Part shown: positions 17,615 to 26,510 of the stretch, one piece after another | Position numbering within the stretch: the first letter of the stretch is position 1 | Layout: each line of letters begins with the position of its first letter | From: Marilutibacter chinensis | Lineage (GTDB): Bacteria; Pseudomonadota; Gammaproteobacteria; Xanthomonadales; Xanthomonadaceae | Direction: 5' to 3' | NCBI RefSeq assembly: GCF_021725675.1 | Contig: NZ_JAKJPO010000001.1 | Location: forward strand, 1,054,001 to 1,118,000 | DNA: 64,000 nt | The notes under the pieces: generated by a model | The model's input: only the letters and a program-made list of their open reading frames with translations | Told to the model about the DNA's origin: nothing | The model's database searches: none | Position numbers and translations under genes: made by a program

Positions 17615-18829
17615 TCAACGCAAGTCAACCTTCAATTTCGACGCCGCCTCGCGCGCGTTCGCGCGCGCCTGCTCGACGTCGTCGCCGTGGGCGAGTGTCA
17701 CCGCGACCCGGCGCTGCCCTTCCACCCGCGGCTTGCCGAACAGGCGCAGCTGGGTGCCGGCTTCCGCCAACGCCGCATCGACCCGTGAGAACACCGGCAC
17801 GCCATGCCCCTGCGCGAGCACCGCGCACGAGGCCGTGGGGCCCATGTGCGCGATCCAGCCGTCGGCATCGGCATGGACCGGCAGGCCGAGGATCGCCCGC
17901 GCGTGCAGGGCGAACTCGCTCAGCACCTGCGAGGCGAGCGTGACCAGTCCGGTGTCGTGCGGACGCGGCGACACCTCGCTGAACCAGACCTCGTCGCCTT
18001 TCACGAACAATTCGACCCCGAACAGCCCCCAGCCGCCGAGGTCGTCGGTGATCGCGCGGGCGATCTGCTGGGCGCGCTGCAGCGCGCTCGCCGACATCGG
18101 CTGCGGCTGCCAGCTCTCGCGATAATCGCCGTCGCGCTGCAGGTGGCCGACCGGCGCGCAGAACGCGGTACCGCCGGCATGGCGTACGGTCAAGAGGGTG
18201 ATCTCGTAATCGAAATCGACGAACCCCTCGACGATGCAGCGGCCGGCGCCGGCGCGGCCGCCAGTCTGCGCGTACTCCCACGCGGCGTCGATGTCGGCCT
18301 CGCCGCGCACCGTGCTCTGGCCCTTGCCGGAAGACGACATCACCGGCTTGACCACGCACGGCAGCCCGACCTCGGCAATCGCCGCACGATAGTCCTCGAC
18401 GGTGTCGACGAAACGATATGGCGAGGTCGGCAGGCCGAGCGTCTCCGCGGCAAGACGACGGATGCCCTCGCGGTCCATCGTCAGCCGCGCGGCACGCGCG
18501 GTCGGAATCACCCGGGTATCGGAACCGCGTTCGGCGAACTCGCGCTCCAGCTCGATCAGGGTCTGGGTGTGGATCGCCTCGATCTCCGGCACGATCAGCG
18601 CCGGGCGTTCGGCACCGATCAGCTCGCGCACGGCCTGGCCGTCCAGCATGTCCAGGACATGGCTGCGATGGGCGACCTGCATCGCCGGCGCGTCGGCGTA
18701 ACGGTCGGCGGCGATCACCTCGACGCCGAAGCGCTGCAGCTCGATCGCGACCTCCTTGCCGAGCTCACCCGAACCCAGCAGCAGAACCCGGAAGGCGTGG
18801 GGCGAGAGCGGGGTTCCGACGGTGGTCAT
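17615..18829 (-). CDS. purT: formate-dependent phosphoribosylglycinamide formyltransferase (GAR transformylase 2)
   Basis: Makes formyl-GAR from formate, ATP and glycinamide ribonucleotide, the third step of purine synthesis, independent of folate. It is an ATP-grasp enzyme: the N-terminal nucleotide-binding loop [23 protein letters not shown], the ATP-grasp segment [14 protein letters not shown] near residue 150, and [24 protein letters not shown] with the Mg ligands. 404 residues versus 392 in E. coli. Confidence 0.95.
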   Translation of the reverse strand: MTTVGTPLSPHAFRVLLLGSGELGKEVAIELQRFGVEVIAADRYADAPAMQVAHRSHVLDMLDGQAVRELIGAERPALIVPEIEAIHTQTLIELEREFAERGSDTRVIPTARAARLTMDREGIRRLAAETLGLPTSPYRFVDTVEDYRAAIAEVGLPCVVKPVMSSSGKGQSTVRGEADIDAAWEYAQTGGRAGAGRCIVEGFVDFDYEITLLTVRHAGGTAFCAPVGHLQRDGDYRESWQPQPMSASALQRAQQIARAITDDLGGWGLFGVELFVKGDEVWFSEVSPRPHDTGLVTLASQVLSEFALHARAILGLPVHADADGWIAHMGPTASCAVLAQGHGVPVFSRVDAALAEAGTQLRLFGKPRVEGQRRVAVTLAHGDDVEQARANAREAASKLKVDLR

Positions 18830-18919
18830 GCGGGGCCTCGGTGGCGGGAATGGGGCACTAGTCTAACTTCGACGCCCGACCGGCTTGGGTGCCCGCAACG
18901 GCCATGCGATCCTTCGGCG

Positions 18920-19942
18920 ATGCCGCCCGCGCCGCCGCCAGTGTCCACGTCGCCGACCGCCCCTCCACGGGGGCGTGGCACCCGCACGCTTGCCCGCCGC
19001 GCCGTGCGCGCGGCGCTGGCAGGATGCCTGGCGGGGTGCCTGGTCGTCGCCTGCAGCGGCCGCGACCATGCGGTGGAGGAGCACGGCACGCAGTTGATGG
19101 GCGTGCTGCTGGACGCGCAGATGAGCGAGATCAGCGGCCTGGCGGTCTCGCGCCGCCATCCCGGGGTGATCTGGATGCATGACGACGGCGGCAATCCCGA
19201 GCGCCTGTTCGCGACCGATGAGAGCGGCACCCGGCTGGCGACCTTCCGCGTCGAGGGCGTGACCAAGACCGACTGGGAGGACATGGCCAGCTTCGAACTC
19301 GACGGCACCTCCTATCTGCTGGTCGCCGACACCGGCGACAACGGTGGCCTGCGCCGCAGCCTGCAACTGCATGTCTTCGAGGAGCCGGAGACGCTGGAGA
19401 ATGCCCGCCTGACCCCGGCCTGGTCGATCGCGTTCCGCTGGCCGGACGGCGCCCGAGACTGCGAAGCGGTCGCGGTCGACGCCGCAGGCGGCCAGGTGCT
19501 GCTGGTGTCGAAGAAGCGCACGCCGCCGGAGCTGTTCTCGCTGCCGTTGCGCCCGTACGGCACCGGCCTGCAGACCGCCAGTCCGATCGGCGCGCTGGCC
19601 GGGGTCCCGGCACCCGCGACCGACCTGCCCGAAAACGCCCCCCGGCGGTCGCAGGTCGAACACCAGGTCACCGCTGCCGACGTCTCGCCAGACGGCCGCA
19701 CGCTCGCGGTGATGACCTACAAGGACCTGCTGTTCTACTCCCGCATCGGCGCCGAGAACTGGGGCCAGGCGGTTTCGCGGGCGCCGGTGCTGACGGCTCT
19801 GCCGTGGCTGCCACAGGCCGAGGCGATGGGATGGAACCGCGATGGCAGCGGCGTGTTCACGACCGGCGAGTTCATCCCCGCGCCGCTCTACCTGATCGGC
19901 GCACCTTCCGCGTCGGCCTCTGACTCCCCCACATCTTCCTGA
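18920..19942 (+). CDS. lipoprotein with predicted beta-propeller, hypothetical
   Basis: The 340-residue product has an Arg-rich N terminus, a hydrophobic core and a lipobox (LVVACSG), so it should be envelope-anchored. The mature part has repeating strands such as EISGLAVSRRHPGVIWMHDD, GTSYLLVADTGDNGG and DCEAVAVDAAGGQVLLVSKK, which resemble esterase-like or phytase-like propellers. The DTGDN motif suggests calcium binding. No catalytic set can be assigned. The ATG at 18920 is preceded by GGCGA only; the signal peptide decides the start. Confidence 0.6.
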   Translation: MPPAPPPVSTSPTAPPRGRGTRTLARRAVRAALAGCLAGCLVVACSGRDHAVEEHGTQLMGVLLDAQMSEISGLAVSRRHPGVIWMHDDGGNPERLFATDESGTRLATFRVEGVTKTDWEDMASFELDGTSYLLVADTGDNGGLRRSLQLHVFEEPETLENARLTPAWSIAFRWPDGARDCEAVAVDAAGGQVLLVSKKRTPPELFSLPLRPYGTGLQTASPIGALAGVPAPATDLPENAPRRSQVEHQVTAADVSPDGRTLAVMTYKDLLFYSRIGAENWGQAVSRAPVLTALPWLPQAEAMGWNRDGSGVFTTGEFIPAPLYLIGAPSASASDSPTSS

Positions 19943-20018
19943 TTCCAAAGGAATTCGCATGCAATCGACGGACCGGAGCCGGCCGTCGCGGGTACCGTTC
20001 GTCTGATCTCCATTGATT

Positions 20019-20039
20019 TTGATATCAATTTGATATCAA
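20019..20039. promoter_or_regulatory. tandem TTGATATCAA palindromes upstream of the SPFH operon
   Basis: Two perfect 10-base palindromes TTGATATCAA at 20019-20028 and 20030-20039, centres 11 bases apart (one helical turn), with a third half site TTGAT at 20013. The second ends 30 bases before the SPFH start codon in an AT-rich patch that stands out from its surroundings. Two dimers on one helix face is the usual arrangement for ribbon-helix-helix repressors, and the operon encodes one. Confidence 0.6.
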
Positions 20040-20069
20040 TATTCCAGACATCCAAACGAGGCCCACACC

Positions 20070-20951
20070 ATGAAAGAGAACCCGATCCGCTCCCTGTCCG
20101 GCATCCCGTTCCTGCTCGGGGTGCTGGCCACCGCCCTCTTCGCCGGCTGGTTGTTCGTCAGCGGCACCGCGGCCGACCCGCAGACCGGCGAGCCCTCCAC
20201 GATCCGTCTGGTCGGTGGCGTGTTGCTGGGCGTGCTCGCGTTGCTCAGCCTGATCGGCCTGTACACCGTGCAACCGAACCAGTCGGCGGTGCTGAGCCTG
20301 TTCGGCAAGTACGTCGGCACGGTGCACGAGAACGGCCTGCGCTGGAACAATCCCTTCTACAGCAAGCGCAAGGTCTCGCTGCGGGTGCGCAACTTCGAGA
20401 GCGGCCGGCTGAAGGTCAACGAACTCGACGGCAGCCCGATCGAGATCGCCGCGGTGATCGTGTGGAAAGTGGTCGACTCCGCCGAGGCGGTGTTCAACGT
20501 CGACGACTACGAGAGCTTCGTCCATATCCAGTCCGAAGCGGCGCTGCGCGCGATGGCGACCAGCTATCCCTACGACCAGCACGAGGACGGCCAGATCTCG
20601 CTGCGCAGCCATCCCAACGAGATCTCCGACCGCCTGAAGGAGCACCTCGACGAACGCCTGACCGCCGCCGGCGTGGACGTGCTGGAGGCCCGCATCAGCC
20701 ATCTCGCCTACGCGCCGGAGATCGCCCACGCGATGTTGCAACGGCAGCAGGCCAACGCGGTGATCGCGGCGCGTACGCGGATCGTCGCCGGCGCCGTCGG
20801 CATGGTCGAGATGGCGCTGGCGGAACTGCAGAAGAACGGCGTGGTCGATCTCGACGAGGAGCGCCGGGCGGCGATGGTCAGCAACCTGCTGGTGGTGCTG
20901 TGCGGCGATCGCAGCACCCAGCCGATCGTCAACGCCGGCACGCTCTACTGA
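20070..20951 (+). CDS. SPFH domain (stomatin/prohibitin-like) membrane protein
   Basis: Two N-terminal hydrophobic segments (about residues 9-29 and 47-67) anchor the 293-residue protein. An SPFH domain follows: [35 protein letters not shown] and [21 protein letters not shown], with a helical C terminus rich in Ala/Glu. SPFH proteins build ring-like membrane microdomains. It heads an operon with a small membrane protein, an Arc-type RHH protein and a DUF4177 protein, an association also seen in other bacteria. Confidence 0.82.
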   Translation: MKENPIRSLSGIPFLLGVLATALFAGWLFVSGTAADPQTGEPSTIRLVGGVLLGVLALLSLIGLYTVQPNQSAVLSLFGKYVGTVHENGLRWNNPFYSKRKVSLRVRNFESGRLKVNELDGSPIEIAAVIVWKVVDSAEAVFNVDDYESFVHIQSEAALRAMATSYPYDQHEDGQISLRSHPNEISDRLKEHLDERLTAAGVDVLEARISHLAYAPEIAHAMLQRQQANAVIAARTRIVAGAVGMVEMALAELQKNGVVDLDEERRAAMVSNLLVVLCGDRSTQPIVNAGTLY

Positions 20952-21065
20952 TCGCACGTCCATGCGCAGGAACCCGCACACCCGTACGCGGATTTCTCGA
21001 GCGATCGCGTATTCATGCGCAGGAAGCCGCCCGTCGACGCGCGGGTTCTTCATGGAAACCTACCG

Positions 21066-21431
21066 ATGACAGACCTGCTCGTACCCACCCTCCTCGCCGC
21101 CGGCAGCCTGCCGATGTTCGCGATCGCCTACCGGGTGGCCCGTGGCGACCTGCACTGGCTCAACGGGCTGGATGCAGGCCGGCTGCGCGACCCGCAGCGG
21201 ATCGCGGCGCGCATGTCGCGGCTGCTCGGCCTGGTCGGGGTCGCCCTGCTGCTCGGCGCCGCCGGCATGTACTGGGCCGGCGGCATGCAGGCACGCGTGG
21301 GTGCGGTCACGGTGGGCCTGCTGATCGCGGTGAACGGTCTTGGTGTCGCCCTGGTCCTCGCCATACGACGCGCCAGACGCGACTACCTGCCGCCGGGGCA
21401 ACGACACGGCGGAGGGAACGGACAGCCGTGA
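21066..21431 (+). CDS. small membrane protein, SPFH-operon associated
   Basis: A 121-residue protein with three hydrophobic segments (about residues 4-20, 50-68 and 76-97), suggesting an integral inner-membrane protein with a basic, Gly-rich cytoplasmic tail ([12 protein letters not shown]). It ends in a GTGA overlap with the following ribbon-helix-helix gene, so the two are translationally coupled. The 114 bases before it, after the SPFH gene, hold an imperfect repeat of ATGCGCAGGAA. Function unknown. Confidence 0.6.
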   Translation: MTDLLVPTLLAAGSLPMFAIAYRVARGDLHWLNGLDAGRLRDPQRIAARMSRLLGLVGVALLLGAAGMYWAGGMQARVGAVTVGLLIAVNGLGVALVLAIRRARRDYLPPGQRHGGGNGQP

Positions 21432-21661
21432 GCGAGAAGTCGCCAGGCACGCCGAAGAAGGCGTATCCGCTGCGCATCAACGCCGAGGTCCTGGAGGCTG
21501 CACAGCGCTGGGCCGACGACGAGCTGCGCAGCCTCAACGCACAGATCGAGTACGTACTGCGCGACGCGTTGCGCAAGGCCGGACGGTTGGCTCGGCCGCA
21601 GTCCCGGTCGTCGCCGGAGCCGGCCGAAGACGTCCACAACGGAGAATCCCACGATGAGTAG
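21428..21661 (+). CDS. Arc-family ribbon-helix-helix DNA-binding protein
   Basis: A 77-residue protein. The first part, [20 protein letters not shown], has the beta strand and first helix of the MetJ/Arc fold, and [20 protein letters not shown] is the second helix with the Asn/Gln pattern of Arc-like proteins. The Ser/Glu-rich tail is probably disordered. It starts with GTG in a GTGA overlap and ends overlapping the DUF4177 gene by eight bases. It is the obvious candidate to bind the TTGATATCAA sites and autoregulate the operon; this is inference. Confidence 0.8.
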   Translation: MSEKSPGTPKKAYPLRINAEVLEAAQRWADDELRSLNAQIEYVLRDALRKAGRLARPQSRSSPEPAEDVHNGESHDE

Positions 21662-21830
21662 CCGCTGGCAGCACAAGGTCGTCGAGATCGCGTACAAGCT
21701 CTTCGCCAACCACACCGAGCGCGTGCAGCAGGAACTGGACAAGCACGGCCAGCAGGGTTGGGAGCTGGTCGCGGTCGTGCAGTCCAACGCCGCCGACTCG
21801 ATCCGCCTGTTCTTCAAGAAACCCGCCTGA
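21654..21830 (+). CDS. DUF4177 protein
   Basis: Only 58 residues and shorter than most gene-finding cut-offs, but clearly of the DUF4177 family: [13 protein letters not shown] at the N terminus and the signature [13 protein letters not shown], ending in RLFFKKPA. It overlaps the ribbon-helix-helix gene by eight bases with GGAGAATCCC as ribosome site, so it is a member of the SPFH operon. Function unknown. Confidence 0.78.
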   Translation: MSSRWQHKVVEIAYKLFANHTERVQQELDKHGQQGWELVAVVQSNAADSIRLFFKKPA

Positions 21831-21900
21831 CGTCCCGGCGCCGCCGCCCGGAATCCCGGTCCCGCCCGATCCGGCCATCCAGTCCCACGAGGAGATCACC

Positions 21901-22026
21901 ATGTTGCACGTCGTCAAGCTGATCGAACGCCGTCATCCCGGGCACGCCCGCCGGATCGTCACGCTGCTGCTGACCGCCTCGCTGGCCCTGCTTTGCGGCG
22001 GCCTCATCACCTTGCTGTTGCGCTGA
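21901..22026 (+). CDS. 41-residue single-pass membrane peptide
   Basis: ATG at 21901 after GAGGAGATCACC, an excellent ribosome site. The 41 residues comprise a basic N terminus (KLIERRHPGHARR) followed by one hydrophobic helix of about 22 residues ending LLR. The strong ribosome site and clean TM helix argue for a genuine small protein at the end of the SPFH operon. No family recognised. Confidence 0.5.
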   Translation: MLHVVKLIERRHPGHARRIVTLLLTASLALLCGGLITLLLR

Positions 22027-22085
22027 GCCCGTCAGCCATCGGCAGCCCTGAGACCAACGTGTCCACGAAGCGAAGAGGATCAGCC

Positions 22086-22643
22086 TTGAGCTCCCCAGAC
22101 ACCCGGGATTTTCCGTCCGCGCCGCTGGCGCATCGCACGACCTGGTTCTTCCCCGCCTTGTGGGTGCTGATCGTGATCGTGGCCTACATGACTCCGTCCG
22201 CGCGGCCGGCCACGACCGAACCGGTACCCCCGTGGCTGATCACGCCGTTCGCTTGCGCGCTGGTGGTCATCGGTCCCTTCATCCTTCTGCAGTATCGGCG
22301 CATCCGGGTCGAGGGCGGCGCGTTGCGGGTCATGGCAGCTTCCGTGTTCACGCACACGATCGCCATCGCGGACCTGGATCTGGAGCGGGCCCGGATCGTC
22401 AACCTCGATGAACACCCGGAGTACCGCCCCTGGCTGCGCCTGTTCGGCATGTCGCTGCCCGGCTTCACCGCCGGCCATTGCCTGTTGCGCAATCGCACGC
22501 GCGCATTCTGCCTGCTGACCGATCGCGAACGGGTGCTGGTGCTGCCACAACGGAACGGCCGCTACCTGCTGCTCAGCCCCGAACGCCCACAGGCCATGCT
22601 CTCGCAGCTGCGCGAGCTGGCGGGGAACGCACCCCGGAACTAG
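22086..22643 (+). CDS. membrane protein with PH-like domain, hypothetical
   Basis: Two hydrophobic segments (WFFPALWVLIVIVAYM and WLITPFACALVVIGPFILL) lie at the N terminus of a roughly 185-residue protein. They precede a beta-rich domain (RIRVEGGALRVMAASVF, ADLDLERARIVNL, ERVLVLPQRNGRYLLLS) of the bacterial PH-like type. The TTG at 22086 is preferred because AAGAGGA lies 7 bases before it; a GTG at 22059 is the alternative. It follows the SPFH operon by 59 bases and could belong to it. Confidence 0.6.
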   Translation: MSSPDTRDFPSAPLAHRTTWFFPALWVLIVIVAYMTPSARPATTEPVPPWLITPFACALVVIGPFILLQYRRIRVEGGALRVMAASVFTHTIAIADLDLERARIVNLDEHPEYRPWLRLFGMSLPGFTAGHCLLRNRTRAFCLLTDRERVLVLPQRNGRYLLLSPERPQAMLSQLRELAGNAPRN

Positions 22644-22699
22644 GCGCGCGTTCGATGCCCCTGCATGCAGAAGCATTGAACAGGCTCTAAGCTCACCCC

Positions 22700-23527
22700 A
22701 TGCGCGGCGCGTCCGACATCCTGATCAATACCACCGAGGTCGAGCTGTGGCCGGCGTATCTGCTGCGCGCACGCAGCAACCGCGATGCACGCGCGCTCGC
22801 CCGCGCGCGGCGGGTGCTGCGACGCAAGCGCGATGGTCGCTATCTCGCCGCCGAACTGCCTGAAGGCCTGTTGGCGCTGGTACCACGACTGGCGCGCGAA
22901 CCCGGCCTGGACGGCGCCCTTGCCGCGCTGGACGCGGCGTCGGACCATCGCCGCCCGGGCATCGAGCGGGTAGGCCAGCTGCCGCTGGCCCGGCTCGAGC
23001 AGCGGCTGGATGCGCTGGGACTGGATCATGGCTACGGCCAACGCACCGGCCTGCCGCTGGTCGCCGAGCCCGACTGGCTGGCGCTGGCCGGGTTCGACCG
23101 TTACCGGCGTCCGCTCTGGCTGCACGTGGACGCCGCTCGGGCCTGGCAACACCTGCAATCCGAGGCCCTGCGCGACGACGTCGTGCTGGAAGCAATCTCC
23201 GGCTATCGCAGCCACGACTACCAGCTCGGCATCTTCGAGCGCAAACTCATCCGCGGCCAGAGCGTCGAAGAGATCCTGAAGGTCAACGCGGCGCCCGGCT
23301 ACAGCGAACACCATTCAGGGCTCGCGCTGGACATCGGCACTCCGGGCGAACCGCCGGCCGAGGAGTCGTTCGAGCGCACCGACGCGTTCGCGTGGCTGGT
23401 CGACAACGCCGGTGGCCACGGCTTCGTGATGAGCTATCCACGCGACAACCCTTACGGGATCGTCTACGAGCCCTGGCACTGGGCATGGCAGGGCGCGACA
23501 CGGAACATTTGCCAATCGCACGCATGA
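22700..23527 (+). CDS. M15 family D-alanyl-D-alanine carboxypeptidase (VanY-like)
   Basis: A zinc peptidase that trims the terminal D-Ala from peptidoglycan stem peptides. The VanY signature SxHxxGxAxD is present as SEHHSGLALD (zinc ligands H204 and D211), with the catalytic E257 and third zinc ligand H260 in EPWHW. The first 150 residues are family-variable and basic. No signal peptide or membrane segment is seen in the 275 residues, unlike most VanY proteins, so its route to the periplasm is unclear. Confidence 0.85.
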   Translation: MRGASDILINTTEVELWPAYLLRARSNRDARALARARRVLRRKRDGRYLAAELPEGLLALVPRLAREPGLDGALAALDAASDHRRPGIERVGQLPLARLEQRLDALGLDHGYGQRTGLPLVAEPDWLALAGFDRYRRPLWLHVDAARAWQHLQSEALRDDVVLEAISGYRSHDYQLGIFERKLIRGQSVEEILKVNAAPGYSEHHSGLALDIGTPGEPPAEESFERTDAFAWLVDNAGGHGFVMSYPRDNPYGIVYEPWHWAWQGATRNICQSHA

Positions 23528-23749
23528 CACATACCTCTTTGGGGGAGAGGATGGGTGCATGATCGCGCCCGCACATTAAACCGCCATGATCGCCGGTCCG
23601 TCGGCCGGACACCGCCTTCAGGCCGATGGCGGATCCGCTTCGGCGCGTGCCACGGAGCGGTCGGGCACACCCGTGGAACGCGGCGGAAATCGCTCGGGAC
23701 GCGGGCTGGACGAGGTCCGGGTCAAGTGCAGGAAACCCGCAGACGGACA

Positions 23750-24424
23750 CTAGCCCTGCGAACGGTTGGTCGGCGTCACCGCCTCGCTGGCACTGTCCGC
23801 GATCCGCCACAGATAGAGGCTGGCGTAGGTGCGATACGGTCCCCAGCGTTCGCCGCGCTCAAGCAGCGCCTTCGGCGTCGGTGCCTGCTCGGCCTTGTCC
23901 ACCATGCCGGCGCCCTTGCGCACACCGAGGTCGTCGATCGGCAACACGTCCGGCCGCCCCAACCGGAACATCAGCATCATCTCGACCGTCCAGCGGCCGA
24001 TTCCGCGGATAGGCACCAGCGCCTCGATGATCGCCTCGTTGTCCAGCGAAGCCATCTGCCGCAGCGTCGGGATCTCGCCACGCGACTCGCGCAGCGCGAG
24101 ATCGCGCAGCGCCAGGGTCTTGTTGCCGGACACGCCGCAGGCACGCAGCCCGGCATCGTCGATGCGACCGAGAGTGTCGAAATGCAGGCGGGTGCTGCCG
24201 ATCGCAGCCTCGACCCGCCCCACGATCGTCGAGGCCGCCTTGCCGCTGAGCTGCTGGAACAGGATCGCCCTCGCCAGCGCGTCGACCGGATCGAAGCGCC
24301 GGCGCCAGCGCGGATCCGGGCCGATCGGCCCGATCCGGCGCATCCAAGTGCCCAGCCTGCGATCGCATCGCGCCAGATGCGCGAAAGCGGCGTCGGTGTC
24401 GAAGCCACGTACGTGACGGGGCAT
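23750..24424 (-). CDS. alkA: DNA-3-methyladenine glycosylase II, HhH-GPD family
   Basis: Excises alkylated bases from DNA. The helix-hairpin-helix is LVPIRGIGRWTVEMMLMF, followed by the catalytic Asp in DVLPIDDLGVRKG, and the N-terminal domain has the FQQLSGKAASTIVGRV helix. The 224 residues match the short AlkA form without the N-terminal TATA-like domain of E. coli AlkA (282 aa), as in yeast MAG1-like proteins. It follows the DUF423 gene by 3 bases, so the two are co-transcribed. Confidence 0.88.
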   Translation of the reverse strand: MPRHVRGFDTDAAFAHLARCDRRLGTWMRRIGPIGPDPRWRRRFDPVDALARAILFQQLSGKAASTIVGRVEAAIGSTRLHFDTLGRIDDAGLRACGVSGNKTLALRDLALRESRGEIPTLRQMASLDNEAIIEALVPIRGIGRWTVEMMLMFRLGRPDVLPIDDLGVRKGAGMVDKAEQAPTPKALLERGERWGPYRTYASLYLWRIADSASEAVTPTNRSQG

Positions 24425-24427
24425 CGT

Positions 24428-24811
24428 TCAGTGCCTCGCCGCGTCGACGGCGTAGCCCAGCCACGCCAGGATCATCAGGCTGGCGCCGGCCGGCGCCAGC
24501 CGTGTCGGCCAGCCCAGCACATGCGCGGCGACCAGACTGCCGGAGAACAGCAACACGCCGACCAACAATCCGGCCAGGGCCGCCCGTCCGAGCCGACGCA
24601 TCGTCCGCGGCGCCAGCGCACACAACGCGAGGCCATGGCCGAACACGAATGCCGCTGCCAGCTGCAGCTGCGCCCTCGCATCCACCCCGGCCGCATGCGC
24701 GGCATAGGCGGCCAGGGCGATCGACAGCGCCGCCAGCAACGCCCCGGCGCTGGCCAGCCCCCGCTGCAGCGGCGAAGTCGGCAGGAGAAGGGCAGCGGAG
24801 GCTTCGAGCAT
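24428..24811 (-). CDS. DUF423 family membrane protein
   Basis: A 127-residue protein with four hydrophobic helices and the DUF423 pattern: GLASAGALLAALSIALAAYAAH at the N terminus, then LQLAAAFVFGHGLALCAL, and APAGASLMILAWLGYA at the end. The family (YgdD in E. coli) is an uncharacterised small inner-membrane protein. It is the first gene of a two-gene unit with the alkA-like glycosylase. Confidence 0.82.
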   Translation of the reverse strand: MLEASAALLLPTSPLQRGLASAGALLAALSIALAAYAAHAAGVDARAQLQLAAAFVFGHGLALCALAPRTMRRLGRAALAGLLVGVLLFSGSLVAAHVLGWPTRLAPAGASLMILAWLGYAVDAARH

Positions 24812-24857
24812 GGCGAACCTGGGGGCGGCGTCGGGGTCCCGACGATATCAGGCCGGC

Positions 24858-24889
24858 AAAAGAAAAGCGCCGCACGAGGCGGCGCCTTT
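24858..24889 (-). terminator. rho-independent terminator of the SRPBCC gene
   Basis: Stem GCGCCGC / GCGGCGC (24867-24873 with 24879-24885) followed on the minus strand by TTTTCTTTT, a good intrinsic terminator for the gene starting at 26120. Confidence 0.8.
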
Positions 24890-24944
24890 CCCGGGGCCGA
24901 TCCGTGCGGACGGACCGGCTGCGACAGGATTGCCCCCTGTCGGC

Positions 24945-26120
24945 TTACTTGACCGACCAGTAGACGTTGAAGTCGCCTTCCTCGGTGAAACCCTTCTCGA
25001 TGCCGTTCTTCCAGTCCTCGTACGGACGATCGACGGTCTCGTAACCGTGGGTCAGGGCCCAGGCCCGCAGCGCATCGCGCACCTTGGCGAGGTTGGCCAT
25101 GTGGCCCACGAACGGCACCATCGCGACCTTGGAGCCTTCCGAGTAGACCGCCTCGACCGGCCCCTCGACCTTGATGTCGAGCTTGACGGCATCGGCGGCC
25201 GGCGCGGCGGCGGCGGTAGCCTCGGCCTGGTCCTCGCCCTCTTCGGCATTGCCGTTGCCTTCGTCCTCGCTGTCGGCGCCGCCCTTCTTGCGCACCGGCT
25301 GGGCGACGTCGAACGAATAGGTCTCGGCGCCGAACTCGTTGGTGATGATGCGGACCGGGCCGGCGGCGACCAGGTCATTGGCGTCCATCACCTTCTTGAT
25401 CCACTCCATGTTGCTCTTCATCTGGCGCGCGACCGCCTCGTTCTCGCGCGGCACCGCGGCGCGCACGATCAGCAGGTTCTCGGCCGGACGCTGCGACAGC
25501 TGCGGTGCCTTGCTCGGGTCGTCCTCGCCGAACACCGAGTAGTCATGATTCGGCACCGTCGCCAGCATGTTGCTCAGTCGGCTCAGGCTCAACTTCATGT
25601 CCTGGCCGAAATTGCTGGTCACGTACATGCCGGAGTAGCGGCCCAGCAGGTCCCAGCCGTACTCGACATCGTAGGTCTGGGTGATCATCACGTTGCGACC
25701 GCTGCGACCGGTCGGGGTCAGGGTGTAGGTGGTGCGCTCGTTCTTGCCACGTCCCCGGAACGGATTGTTGCCCTTCGGGTTGGAGGTCAATGCGTAGGTC
25801 ACGCTCTTGTTCGGCTCGTTGCCGATGATCTCCCAGCTGCCGCTGCCCACTTCCTCGACGTCGGACTCGTAGTCCATTCGCGCGCCGACGCCTGATTCCG
25901 GGCCGGACAGCTTGAGCTCGATCGCCGGATCATGCAGCACCAGTGCGTTCCAGTCGTCGAAGCGGCGCAGGCTGTTGATCGTGTCGTACACGATCGTCAG
26001 CTTGCGGTTGGACTCGACGCTTTCCTCGAGGTGGCGGCGGTCGGGCAGCAGGACGCCGACCGTCAGGAACAGCACGGTCACGATGGCAACGGAAATCAGG
26101 ATCTCGATCAGACGGGTCAT
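24945..26120 (-). CDS. membrane-anchored SRPBCC/GyrI-like domain protein
   Basis: An N-terminal membrane helix (IEILISVAIVTVLFLTVGVLL) precedes a SRPBCC (polyketide-cyclase-like) domain of about 150 residues, with LTSNPKGNNPFRGRGKNERT and WDLLGRYSGMYV. A second domain ends in ALRAWALTHGYETVDRPYED, as in GyrI-like effector-binding proteins. An acidic low-complexity insert (about residues 275-300) splits the second domain. Total 391 residues, probably facing the periplasm. Ligand unknown. Confidence 0.7.
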   Translation of the reverse strand: MTRLIEILISVAIVTVLFLTVGVLLPDRRHLEESVESNRKLTIVYDTINSLRRFDDWNALVLHDPAIELKLSGPESGVGARMDYESDVEEVGSGSWEIIGNEPNKSVTYALTSNPKGNNPFRGRGKNERTTYTLTPTGRSGRNVMITQTYDVEYGWDLLGRYSGMYVTSNFGQDMKLSLSRLSNMLATVPNHDYSVFGEDDPSKAPQLSQRPAENLLIVRAAVPRENEAVARQMKSNMEWIKKVMDANDLVAAGPVRIITNEFGAETYSFDVAQPVRKKGGADSEDEGNGNAEEGEDQAEATAAAAPAADAVKLDIKVEGPVEAVYSEGSKVAMVPFVGHMANLAKVRDALRAWALTHGYETVDRPYEDWKNGIEKGFTEEGDFNVYWSVK

Positions 26121-26510
26121 TCAGGTTTTCTCCAGGGCCGACCCGGGACCAGACCGGGGCGCAGACCCCTAATCCTAACAAGGAAGCCGGGCCGGGCGCA
26201 TTACCCATTGGCAGAAGGTTCGCCGGCCGGCGGAGGCGGGGTTTTCATGACAGCCGCCACCCCGCCGGGCCGGTGCGTGGCACCAGGCACCTGCCCCGTC
26301 CCCGGCCGGAGAGAGCAGCGTAACGCGAGCACGTCGTGCGGGCCGGGCATCCCGTCGATCAGACCAGTTGCAGCTCGAATGCCTTCAACACCGCCCGGGT
26401 GCGGTCGCGTATGCCGAGTTTTGACAGGGCGGGCGGCCAACGCCTGCGAGGCATCGCCTGGCCTGGCCGCGAGCGCCCGCCGTGCTGCGGCGGGCCGGGC
26501 ATCCTGTCGA
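26121..26510. other. intergenic region with duplicated gene tail
   Basis: 390 bases between the SRPBCC gene start and the response regulator stop. The right half carries an 88/90 copy of the regulator's 3' end (annotated separately); the rest is GC-rich with no gene. The SRPBCC promoter should lie at 26121-26190. Confidence 0.6.
26339..26428 (-). pseudogene. duplicated 3' end of the response regulator gene
   Basis: These 90 bases match 26491-26580 at 88 positions, offset 152. On the minus strand they still read SKLGIRDRTRAVLKAFELQLV followed by the same TGA, differing from the intact gene by Val to Ile and by one change beyond the stop. There is no start codon or upstream gene body, so it is a remnant of a tandem duplication or a gene-conversion scar. 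Confidence 0.85.
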
